The notes beneath the pieces were generated by a model, which worked only from the letters and a program-made list of their open reading frames with translations, did not search any database and was not told where the DNA came from. From NCBI RefSeq assembly GCF_000002425.4, contig NC_037256.1:13834233-13898232 (forward strand): a DNA stretch of 64,000 nucleotides, written 5' to 3'. Origin of the DNA: Physcomitrium patens (taxonomy: Eukaryota; Streptophyta; Bryopsida; Funariales; Funariaceae). The position numbers and the translations under genes are program-made. Shown here piece after piece: positions 11,569 to 19,820 of the stretch; position 1 is the first letter of the stretch, and each line of letters opens with the position of its first letter.

Positions 11569-12120
11569 TATCAAGGACAAAGACTCGATGAGGGAAAATA
11601 TACACAAAAAAGCTATCTCGATATAATAAGTCAAAATATAAACAAGTATGTATATTAAAAAGAAATTAGAATGGCTATTGCCACAAGACAAGAAACTAAA
11701 GACTCTTGAACCTGGACTAGGAGCAAGAAAGGAGTTGACAAGAGTGAAGAAGCCTTCACTCTTGTCTCTATATATACTATCTAACTAGGGGCTACGTGGC
11801 GACGTTCTATAGGACCTCTAATATGTGTTGACTTTGTAGGACACATGCCTTGACTTACAAGGCAAGTTTTTCATCGTGTGGGCCACATAGTTAGCTTGAT
11901 CTTCAAGCTAACAATATGTGTGGCACATGGCCAACTTGTTGACCACGTTTCTAATCCAAAAAGTCAATTAAAGACACCTATGAAGTCAAAGCAGCGTCTA
12001 TGAAGCTTCTAAGAAGCTTTCATATTAAATACTATAGAATTAACTTACTTTTACCTATTTTTACTTACTTCTACCTAATTGTATATATAATTACTAGCTT
12101 ACATGATTATGTCCGTGACA
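11569..12120 (-). repeat. 3' LTR of element B
   Basis: 552 bp. In element orientation it begins TGTCACGGAC and ends TTGATA, with the terminal TG of the plus strand changed to TA. Minus-strand TATA box at 11769-11776 and predicted RNA start at 11745 running down to 11735. Confidence 0.95.
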
Positions 12121-12123
12121 TTA

Positions 12124-12134
12124 CCCCCCCTTCT
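12124..12134 (-). promoter_or_regulatory. Polypurine tract of element B
   Basis: Reads AGAAGGGGGGG on the minus strand, three bases before the 3' LTR. This is the expected plus-strand DNA primer site and fixes the element's orientation. Confidence 0.8.
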
Positions 12135-12161
12135 AAGGACGAGTTCCACGAGGAGCGGTCA

Positions 12162-12584
12162 TCATATGTTGAGGAAATCTATGATGCGACGAATTGTATT
12201 CGCCACATACTCTGATCTTTGTTCTCTTCGAAGATGATTGATAGGGCCTCTCAACCATCGGTAGTGTCCCATACCAGGGCGGGAAGACCACCCAGTTATT
12301 TGATCATTGTTGAGGCCTTCGTAACTTCCTTCGAATAGAATATTTGGAACACCATCAGGAGTTGTTCCTACCTCTAGCAAAATCACCAAACATCGGGAGA
12401 CCCTTCCCAAATCGTGATACCAAACGCGTTGTATCTCACCATCTATTCGAGGAAGAACATGTCGTTCTTGAAGATCTTCATCTCGATTGCGTCCTCTTGA
12501 AGGTTGTGACAATCGTAATGTCTCGTCCGGTAGTTCAGCAAACGAAGGTTCTTGAGTTGAATCCGTTGGTTGTTGGCTCTCCAT
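12162..12584 (-). CDS. Post-pol ORF of element B (unknown function)
   Basis: An intact 140-codon ORF between the chromodomain and the polypurine tract. It starts MESQQPTDST, has an SQPSRGRNRDED charged segment, a central LVILLEVG strand-like stretch and a C-terminal block GHYRWLRGPINHLRREQ followed by an IRRIIDFL helix. Elements A and C carry a homologous frame at the same place (MDSQEIDT, SRKRPRDE or equivalent, GHY-WLQG-MNHLPREQQ, IFIFL), and a trace survives in element D. There is no signal peptide or membrane segment, so it is not an envelope-like gene. I do not recognise the family. It lies about 90 bp after the chromodomain reading, in its own frame. It remains open while gag and pol here carry stops, although its short length makes chance survival possible. 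Confidence 0.8.
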   Translation of the reverse strand: MESQQPTDSTQEPSFAELPDETLRLSQPSRGRNRDEDLQERHVLPRIDGEIQRVWYHDLGRVSRCLVILLEVGTTPDGVPNILFEGSYEGLNNDQITGWSSRPGMGHYRWLRGPINHLRREQRSEYVANTIRRIIDFLNI

Positions 12585-12669
12585 CTAATTAGCGTCAAAA
12601 ATGCAAAGAAGTTACAAACAAGGATAGGAAATTGAATGTTATCTTGTCTCAATCTTGTCTCTTTTATAA

Positions 12670-13305
12670 GAGAGATTTTCATCTTGGTTTTGATGGATGT
12701 CGTTGATGAAAAACTTTGACTTTAGCTGATGCATTTGTTAGATTCTTGGATGGCTCCCATGTGCGTTCACTAATATCATATCCGCGTCAATGAACAAGAT
12801 ATTCCAGCTTATTTCGGCGCCGCCTTGAGTCTAATATCTCTTCCACCTCAAATTCTTCATTATTATCTACTTCTGTAGGAGGCGGTGGCATTTGTCTTTT
12901 TCCTTGTATATCCACTATCTTATATGGTTCAAGAAGAGACATGTGGAATACAGGATGGATCTTCATTGACTCTGGTAGATGTAACCGATATGCAACTGGG
13001 TTGATCTGTTCAGAAACAGAAAAGGGGCTAAGCCTACGATAGTCCAACTTGTCACAAGGTCGAGTAGTCTTGATATTGCGACGAAGTAGCCATACCTTAT
13101 CACCCACGTTGATTTGTGGTTGCTCCTTATGATATAGATCTGCATTTATCTTTTGTCGTTCTTGAGCTTCCTTCAATTGCGTCTTCATTATTGCATGTAA
13201 CTCTGACAACCGATTTGCCATATCTTCTGCTGCAGGATTATCAACTTTTGAAAAATCAAAAGTATCAAGTTGTGGATGATAGCCATAATTGGCAAAGAAA
13301 GGTGT
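12670..13305 (-). pseudogene. Integrase C-terminus and chromodomain, element B
   Basis: The integrase tail has KVWLLRRNIKTTRPCDKLDY, the GPF-like SPFSV segment, [14 protein letters not shown] and HPVFHMSLLEPY, as in other chromoviruses. The chromodomain reads EEFEVEEILDSRRRRNKLEY, then a TGA where the Trp of VHWRGYD should be, then ERTWEP. Chromodomains bind methylated histone H3 tails and are thought to steer integration. The stop at about 12784-12786 is a TGG-to-TGA change. A further stop near 13304-13306 separates this stretch from the integrase core. Confidence 0.85.
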
Positions 13306-13782
13306 TTATTGCATGGAAGAATGTACCGTATTATTATAAGCAAACTCTGCCAATGGCAGAAGAGTTGTCCAATCATCTTGTTGGTAGTTGATAGTACACC
13401 TTAAATATTGCTCCAAGACTTGGTTTACGCGCTCTGTTTGTCCATCAGTTTGAGGATGGAAAGCCAAAGATAGCTTTATGTCCACTTTTAAAATCTTGAA
13501 AAGGGTCCTCCAAAATCTTGATACAAATTGAGTTCCCCTATCCGTTATGATATCTTTAGGTAATCCATGATAGCGATAGATATTATCAATGAAAAGCTTA
13601 GCTGTTTCTTTACCTGTGATAGATTTTGTACATAGCACAAAATGTACCATCTTGGTGAAACGATCTACTATCACAAATATAGAATCATAAGATCTTGAGC
13701 TTGGGAGATTTGTGATGAAATCCATAGAAATAGAAGACCATGGTTGTTGTGGTATAGGTAATGGCTGAAGAAGTCCGTAAGG
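13306..13782 (-). pseudogene. Integrase core, element B
   Basis: Carries the three catalytic positions: SMDFITNLP-like (13725 downward), TDRGTQF, and DGQTERVNQ with the catalytic Glu. It is separated from the upstream pol frame by a TGA at 13783-13785 (CGA in elements A and C: PRHRPYG). It ends at a TAA at the codon after HSSMQ. Confidence 0.85.
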
Positions 13783-16193
13783 TCAATGACGAGGAATTTT
13801 TGATCTTGAACAAATATCACAAGATTGTACAAAGTCTTTGACTGACTTCCACATTTGTGGCCACCAAAAATCTCTTGATATGAGTTCCAAAGTCTTATTA
13901 TATCCAAAGTGCCCTGCTGCTGGAAAGTCATGACGTGCTTGAAGAACACGTAAACGTGCTTCTTCTTCTGGAACATATAGGCATCCTTCAAAATATAATA
14001 GATTATTCTTGAACTCGAACTTAGAAGGATCATGAGACTTGAAAGAATTATTCTCGATATCATGAACAAGAGGGTCTGAGGACATACTGGACTGGATTTG
14101 CTTGAGAAAAGTTAAAACAACAGTCAATGTTGATTTCATTGCTCGGAGATGAAATTGCTCCGGTTTCAAGAGGACCGTTCTTTGTTGCTCAAAAGCTGCA
14201 TCTCCTTCTTTTGGTGCAAAATAAGAACGTCTAGATAGGGCATCGGACAAACCTTGTTGTTTTTCTGGCCGATAAGTGATAATGAACTCGAATCTTGACA
14301 AAGACATACTCCAACGAGCTTGACGATGATTCAACACGCGTACTGACATGAAATACTCGAGGTTCTTGTGATCTATATATACAATGACTAGACTAGAAGC
14401 GCCTTCTAGATAATGATGCCATTCTTGAAAGGAATCCACGATCGCAAGAAGTTCTTTATTGTGGATCTCATAATTGATCTCGGCTGCTGAGAATTTTCTT
14501 GAATGAAAAGCTATTGGATGAAGTTTGTCATCTGATCCCATTTGTGATAAAACTGCACCCAAGACAAAATCTGATGCATCTGTTTCCATAAAAAATGCCT
14601 TCGAAAAGTCAACACAATATAAGACTGGTGCAGAGACAAACGATGTCTTCAAGGCTTCAAATACTGCTTCCGCTTCTTGATTCCATTGGAATTTATCTTT
14701 ACTAGTCAAGCTTGTAAGTGGAGCTGCAACTCGTGAGAAATCTTTGATGAAGATCCGATAGTAATTGGCAAATCCCAAGAAACATTGGACATCTCTTACT
14801 GTCCTTGGAATCTTCCAATCCATGATTGTTTGGACTTTCTTAGAATCCATCATGAGACCATCATTTGAAATGATGTATCCTAAAAAGTCAACTTGAGTAG
14901 TGTGAAATATACACTTTTCCATCTTGACGTACAATCCTGCATCTCTAAGTTTTTGTAATACTTGACGAACATGTATTTCATATTCTTCGACGTTCTTAGA
15001 ATAGATCAGGATATCGTCTAGATAGCAGACGACAAAATTGTCTAAGAATTCATGAAATACATCATTCATGAGATGTTGAAAAGCAGCTGGTGCATTCGTG
15101 AGTCCAAAGGGCATGACATTATATTCGAAATGTCCATACCTGGTTCGAAACGCAGTCTTCCATTCATCTCCTTCTTTGATCCGTACTAGATTATATGCTC
15201 CTCTTAGATCTATTTTTGTATAGATCTTAGCTTGATTCAACTGGTCAAGGAGTCCTGATATCAAAGGTAATGGATACCTGTTCTTGATTGTGATCTTGTT
15301 GAGTCCTCGATAATCAACACACATTCGTAAAGATCCATCTTTTTTCTTTACGAATAGAATTAGAGCTCCTGCTGGAGATTTTGAATGGCGTATGAAATTC
15401 TTTGCTAAATTCTCGTCAATATATGTCTTGAGTTCAGCCATCTCATCTTGCGATAAACTGTAAATTGGTCCAAATGGTGGCTGAGTTCCTTCCTTGAGGT
15501 CGATTGAACAATCATATGGGCGATGCTCAAGAAGAATATCTGCATTCTTTTTCTCAAAAACGTCTTGGTACTCCTGATATTGGCTTGGAATGCCACTTGA
15601 AGTCTTTACGTTTTCAGAAATAGGTGCAGCATAAATAGCAAAAGTTGATCCTTCTTTTGCTGCGTGTATAAATACTTTTGCACCTATCAGTACGGGTTTT
15701 ACTATACTAGACTTATAATTTTTTACTTGGTTGGTAGAAGTATTAATAACGCTCTGGAAAAAGTCAAGTTTACTCGAATTCCAATCTATTTGAGGGTTAT
15801 ATTTTTCTAGCCAGGATAAACCTAAAATAACTGGATTGGATGGAGATTTAATTATGTTAAAAGCTATGCAGCTATCATGACCGTCTATTGTTACTTTTAT
15901 AGGATGAGTTTCATGAGTGACATCTCCAGAAGATAAGGGACGACCATCTATGACTTCTACATGTACTGGTTTAGGTTTCTGTATAAAAGGTATTTTACGA
16001 CTTTTAACAAATTTTTCATCTAAAAAACATGCTGAGGCTCCCGAATCTAATAAAGCAGAGGCTTTGTAATTCTTAGGTCCTAAATATAAGTCTATTATAA
16101 AACAAGAAGAGGGTTGTGAGGAGAGGATAGGACCTTCATTAGGAATTGTACAAGGTTCCAGCTGCACGGTCCCTATTGCAGCTGGACGAATCC
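13783..16193 (-). pseudogene. pol of element B: protease to integrase zinc domain
   Basis: A single open stretch of almost 800 codons. Protease active site ALLDSGASACFLDEK near 16030-16070. RT with [33 protein letters not shown] and an intact YLDD (about 15020). RNase H with ETDASDF, EIHNKELLAI and DHKNLEYF. Integrase zinc finger with ARHDFPAAGHFGYNKT and CDICSRSK. It has no internal Met suited to initiation near the front: the gag and pol frames overlap and pol is -1 to gag. It ends at a nonsense codon within integrase. Best preserved pol in the window apart from that; RT and RNase H look catalytically intact. Confidence 0.92.
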
Positions 16194-16200
16194 GTTTTCC
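16158..16200 (-). promoter_or_regulatory. Candidate -1 frameshift cassette, element B
   Basis: On the minus strand: GGAAAAC (16200-16194), an 8-nt spacer, then perfect 9-bp arms CCAGCTGCA (16185-16177) and TGCAGCTGG (16166-16158) around a 10-nt loop that contains the gag stop TAG. A slip of -1 at GAA-AAC leads directly into the open pol frame. Same spacing as in elements A and C. Confidence 0.65.
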
Positions 16201-17178
16201 GACATGTTGTCTTTTTTGACCGCCGTACCCCTCATTTTATAGTTGCGTCGTTTCTTTGGACAATGTTGAGCAGTGTGCTTAGGTTCTCCGCAATATAAAC
16301 ATAATCCTTCTTGACGACGACAAATCTTTTCTTGCTTAGTTAGGGATTTAAAACGTACCGCGTCAATTTGCATGTCTTCTACTTCTGAATGTACGTTTGA
16401 CAAAGATGTTGATGTTGCCATTGAGTAATAATGTTGAGGTTCCTGTGAATGATTTTCGGATCAAAATTCGAAAAGTCGATTATCACATTTTATCGCAAAA
16501 TCGATTGCTTGACTCAAAGTTTGAGGATCAGGTAAGTTGAGCATCAATTTCTTTACTTCGTATTGCAATCCATAAAGAAATTGACTGATGAGTGCAACAT
16601 CATCCCACTTGATGTCAATTGCAAGTTGTCAAAAATTGTGAAGCATACACTGTTACAGAGCGATTTCCTTGTCGCAGAATTTGGATCTTATTTGTTGCAA
16701 CACGAGTTGCATCGTGTTCACCATACATAGATCGAAAATCCGCCAAAAAAGCTTCCAAATTGTCCAATATTGGATTTCGTTGTTCAAGAAAAGACGAAAA
16801 CCACGATAATGCAGAACCAGAAAGTAGAGTGCCAATAAACCTGACTTGTGATCCTGGAGTTGGATAGCTTTGCGGTTGAAGTTCAATTGCCAATTGTACT
16901 TGATTGATGAACCCTCGAAACTTTGATCTCGTACCATCAAATTTCTAGGATAAGGTAATTCTTGCTTCTCTAGTGCTTACAGGGTGTTGTACAATTGGAG
17001 AAGGAACGTGATTTGTTGTAGATGTTGAAGCAGCTCCAATCATCTCTATATCCCCACTTTCTACTATTCTTGTTCTTTCCTATGTTGGTGAATTGAGTTG
17101 ATGCATCGCAAGCATTAACTCCCTCATTTGCTCTTGCATTTGTGCCATTGCACTCTTTATTTCAACAAGCTCTGCCAT
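16173..17178 (-). pseudogene. gag of element B, with stops and a frameshift
   Basis: Starts MAELVEIKSAMAQMQEQMRE at 17178, a coiled-coil-like helix. Capsid segments: KFDGTRSKFRGFINQV, GTLLSGSALSWFSSFLEQRN, VTVYASQF. The zinc knuckle CLYCGEPKHTAQHC (about 16260-16300) keeps all four CCHC ligands. Stops lie after LNSPT and just before KFDGT, and a 1-nt indel near 16630 shifts the frame at YASQF. The gag stop TAG sits in the loop of the frameshift cassette. Confidence 0.85.
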
Positions 17179-17376
17179 AATGACACTAAGAAGAAAAATT
17201 TGTTTGATACTGCTCAAGACAAAAGAAAAGAAAGACTTGATAACAAAGAAGATACTAAGAACAATATCAGTTTAGAAGTGGGTAATCCGCAAACTTCTAA
17301 TACGCTTATGTCTTGTCAAGAGAAAGGGGTAATCCACTCTTACTCAAGAAAAATAAAGCTCTGATATCGTAAGTGT
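17179..17376 (-). promoter_or_regulatory. Leader of element B with GGATTACCC motifs
   Basis: Two copies of GGATTACCC on the minus strand (plus-strand 17280-17288 and 17327-17335), shared with the leaders of A and C despite otherwise different sequence. A GATATCAGAGC block (17358-17368) is also shared with element C and resembles a displaced tRNA-iMet primer site. Confidence 0.5.
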
Positions 17377-17387
17377 ACTCTTGTCAA
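17377..17387 (-). promoter_or_regulatory. Candidate self-primer binding site, element B
   Basis: Minus strand TTGACAAGAGT, 2 nt inside the 5' LTR. It is an 11/11 complement of the predicted RNA 5' end ACTCTTGTCAA (plus-strand 17556-17566). Different sequence from A/C but identical geometry. Confidence 0.75.
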
Positions 17388-17389
17388 TC

Positions 17390-17941
17390 TGTCAAGGACA
17401 AAGACTCGATGAGGGAAAATATACACAAAAAGGCTATCTCGATATAATAAGTCAAAATATAAAAAAGTATGTATATTAAAAAGAAACTGGAATGGCTATT
17501 GCCACAAGACAAGAAACTGAAGACTCTTGAACCTGGACTAAGAGCAAAAAAGGAGTTGACAAGAGTGAAGAAGCCTTCACTCTTGTCTCTATATATACTA
17601 TCTAACTAGAGGCTACGTGGCGACGTTCTATAGGACCTCTAATATGTGTTGACTTTGTAGGACACATGCCTTGACTTACAAGGCAAGTTTTTCATCGTGT
17701 GGGCCACATAGTTAGCTTGATCTTCAAGCTAACAACATGTGTGGCACATGGCCAACTTGTTGACCATGTTTCTAATCCAAAAAGTCAATTAAAGACACCT
17801 ATGAAGTCAAAGCAGCGTCTACGAAGTTTCTAGGAAGCTTCTATATTAAATATTATAGAATTAACTTATTTTTATCTACTTTTACTTACTTCTACCTATT
17901 TCTATATGTAATTATTAGCTTACATGATTATGGCCGTGACA
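17390..17941 (-). repeat. 5' LTR of element B
   Basis: 552 bp, TGTCACGG to CCTTGACA in element orientation. Minus-strand TATATATA at 17597-17590; predicted RNA start at 17566, 31 bp away. A perfect 13-bp inverted repeat (17558-17570 and 17575-17587, 4-nt spacer) lies over the start. Confidence 0.95.
17558..17587 (-). promoter_or_regulatory. Inverted repeat over the predicted start site, element B
   Basis: Arms GACAAGAGTGAAG and CTTCACTCTTGTC with a 4-nt spacer, perfect over 13 bp. The start-proximal arm includes the beginning of the self-primer. Elements A and C have the same design with unrelated sequence. Confidence 0.7.
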
Positions 17942-18617
17942 GTTTGCATATAACAACACCCTCCATGCGTCGACTCAATACACACCATTCTTTTCCAACT
18001 ATGGGTATCATCCGAAGCTTGATTTATTGAGTCCATCAACAAATAACAATCCAGGAGTTGAAGGATTTGCGAAACAACTATCAAAGCTTCAAAATACGTT
18101 AAAGCTTCAATTACAATCCGCTCAAGAATCCTACAAGGCGTCTGCAGATAGATTTCGGAATCAAGCACCTACTTTCAAAATTGGAGATAAAGCATGGCTT
18201 CTTCGACAGAATATCAAGACTAAGCGATTGTGTGATAAGTTGGACTATCGAAGATTGGGACCATTTATCATCCAGAAGCAAATCAATCCAGTGGCGTACT
18301 GTTTGGAATTACCGGCTTCTATGAAGGTACATCCAATCTTTCATGTTTCTCTGTTGGAGCCTTATGGAGAGTCGTCTTTTCCTGGAAGAGTGCAATATCC
18401 GCCATCTAGTATTGAGATCGAGAACCATGAGGAATATAAGGTTGAAAAGGTACTGGATTCATGGCGAAGGTGGAGCAAGTTGGAGTATCTTGTTCATTGG
18501 TGCGGCTACGACATTAATGAGCGAACGTGGGAGCTAGCTGAAAATCTTGCCAATGCGCCACAAAAGGTACAGGAGTTTCATCAACAACATCCCGATAAAC
18601 CTAAATCAATTCGATGA
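17942..18617 (+). pseudogene. Integrase C-terminus and chromodomain, element A
   Basis: Continues the integrase of A exactly after element B: FAYNNTLHAS, then the KAWLLRQNIKTKRLCDKLDY tail, [26 protein letters not shown], and a chromodomain [40 protein letters not shown]. The Tyr, Trp and Tyr expected in the methyl-lysine cage are present. This portion is open to its natural stop at 18615-18617, but it belongs to a broken gene. Confidence 0.9.
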
Positions 18618-18751
18618 TAGCTTCTTTCTGAAGCTTGTTCTCCCAACAATATAAGAAAAGGGGAGAGCACCAGCAAAATTCATAGTTGATGTAGTTATTT
18701 TCTCCAAGATAAAATAGAATTTTTTCAGTAGCCATAGTTTGGTCTTCTGAT

Positions 18752-19099
18752 ATGGATAGCCAAGAGATAGATACTATATCAGTCAGTTTATCTCAACCAA
18801 CTAGCTCACGAAAGTGACCTCGAGATGAAGAACCACCTGCACCATGACGACGACGAAGGATACCAAGTAACCGATCACTGGTGATTGTATTTGAGTTTGA
18901 GCTTGCTTACGATGGTCAACAAGAAGGCATATTTGTAGGACAATTTCACAATGAAGACACGGAAGTTCATGCTTGGTCAGAAGTTGAAAGAGTGGGCCAC
19001 TACTGTTGGCTTCAAGGTCCGATGAACCACTTACCTCGTGAACAACAGTTGGAGTTCATAGCAGATGTTATACGACAGATCTTCATTTTCTTGCATTAG
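18752..19099 (+). pseudogene. Post-pol ORF of element A, with two stops
   Basis: Homologue of the 140-codon ORF in element B. It starts MDSQEIDT, has an RPRDEE and Arg-rich segment that looks like a nuclear localisation signal, a LVIVFEFELAYDGQ stretch, AWSEVERVGHYCWLQGPMNH and LPREQQLEFIADVIRQIF. TGA codons at 18815-18817 and 18845-18847 interrupt it. Unknown function; it lies about 135 bp after the chromodomain stop. Confidence 0.75.
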
Positions 19100-19141
19100 T
19101 ACTGATTGATAACAACATTGCTTCTCAGAGACCTCGAAGCT

Positions 19142-19152
19142 AAAGGAGGGGA
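19142..19152 (+). promoter_or_regulatory. Polypurine tract of element A
   Basis: AAAGGAGGGGA, three bases before the 3' LTR. Confidence 0.8.
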
Positions 19153-19155
19153 TGA

Positions 19156-19553
19156 TGTTAGGGACATAGTCCTTAGAACCTTCTAGAGACAAGCTTCTAG
19201 AATCTTCTAAGAGCAAGTCTCTGGAACCTTCTAGAAGCTTCTTAGTTAGTAGAAGATGTTAGGGACATAGTTCTTAGAACCTTCTAGAGATAAGTTTCTA
19301 GAACCTTCTAGAAACAAGTCTCTGGAACCTTCTAGAAGCTTTCTAGTTGGTAAAAGTTGCTTGAGAAGCTTCCTAAATAGGAGTATATATTGGAATCGAG
19401 GCTGAAGAGTTCTTCAGTCTCGACAACACATCTCTTGGAGCTCTAGCTCACCTCTCTGATGTTGTTCTTGTATTCATCTGATTAATCTAGTTCTTGTCAG
19501 TTCTTCTTGAACTTCTTGTTAGATCTCAAATCTGTATTTCTGTGTCCGTGACA
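19156..19553 (+). repeat. 3' LTR of element A
   Basis: 398 bp, TGTTAGGGACAT to CCGTGACA, followed by the GTCAT duplication. Same heat-shock-element-like repeats, TATA box and start-site motif (AGTCTCGACAA, matching the primer site perfectly) as the 5' LTR. Confidence 0.95.
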
Positions 19554-19820
19554 GTCATTTGAGATCTTGTTTTTAAATGGCATGCATCAAGTCTTAGTTA
19601 TTTTAGAAACTTTGATTTTTAAAGTCATAAAACTTAAACCTAGGTATCTATTGTACATGGTTAGAAGGTATTGCACAAGCTCTTTCTCCTCTTCCATAAT
19701 TAGAATACCTTAAACTTCTTTTTTTTTGGATTTTAGCACACCATAATATTACTTTTCAAAAGTTGGGTATAGAATATCATTGTTTGAAGTTGCTTGCCTC
19801 ATACTTACATCTTATTCATC
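19554..19820 (-). pseudogene. pogo-like transposase, N-terminal DNA-binding half
   Basis: Read right to left, this gives MEEEKELVQYLLTMYNRYLG, then FMTLKIKVSKITK and MPFKNKIS. It fits the second helix-turn-helix (CENP-B/Tc5 type) of pogo-like transposases. Upstream (about 19700-19810) is a degraded first helix-turn-helix. The reading leads directly into the block at 7035 and below once element A is removed. It binds transposon ends in the family; here it is dead. Confidence 0.65.

Larger units (their letters stand above)
11569..17941 (-). mobile_element. Element B: second chromovirus family, nested in element A
   Basis: Complete minus-strand LTR retrotransposon with two 552-bp LTRs that differ at roughly 25 positions by eye (about 5 percent), mostly transitions. 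Internal order on the minus strand: self-primer site, leader, gag, PR-RT-RNaseH-IN pol, chromodomain, separate downstream ORF, polypurine tract. It interrupts the integrase of element A, whose reading resumes exactly after the duplication (FAYNNTLHAS). The protein is clearly related to element A/C pol but LTRs and start-site sequences differ, so this is a distinct family. D, E, W and two LTRs near 22.4-23.7 kb belong to it or are close kin. Confidence 0.95.
7036..19553 (+). mobile_element. Element A: Tcn1-like chromovirus (Ty3/gypsy), split by element B
   Basis: LTR retrotransposon on the plus strand with both LTRs (422 and 398 bp), a PBS-like site, a leader, gag, pol in the order protease, reverse transcriptase, RNase H, integrase, a C-terminal chromodomain, an extra downstream ORF, a polypurine tract and a perfect 5-bp target duplication. 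It landed inside a pogo-like transposase gene, whose reading resumes on both sides. Element B (11569-17941) later inserted into its integrase. It is inactive: nonsense codons lie in gag, protease, RT, RNase H and the last ORF. Its closest relative here is element C, with which it shares LTR type, leader, coding regions and start-site sequences. Confidence 0.95.

Noticed and set aside
11569..12120. Heat-shock-element array in the B-family LTR
   Set aside because: Only two-unit GAA/TTC pairs with wrong spacing for a third unit are present, so I do not extend the heat-shock claim to element B.
12162..12584. Post-pol ORF as an envelope gene
   Set aside because: No signal peptide, no membrane segment, no furin-like site and too short; not comparable with envelope-like ORFs.
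7036..19553. A single 12.5-kb giant element with genes on both strands
   Set aside because: The central minus-strand block has its own LTRs, polypurine tract and target duplication and interrupts integrase, so it is a nested insertion.
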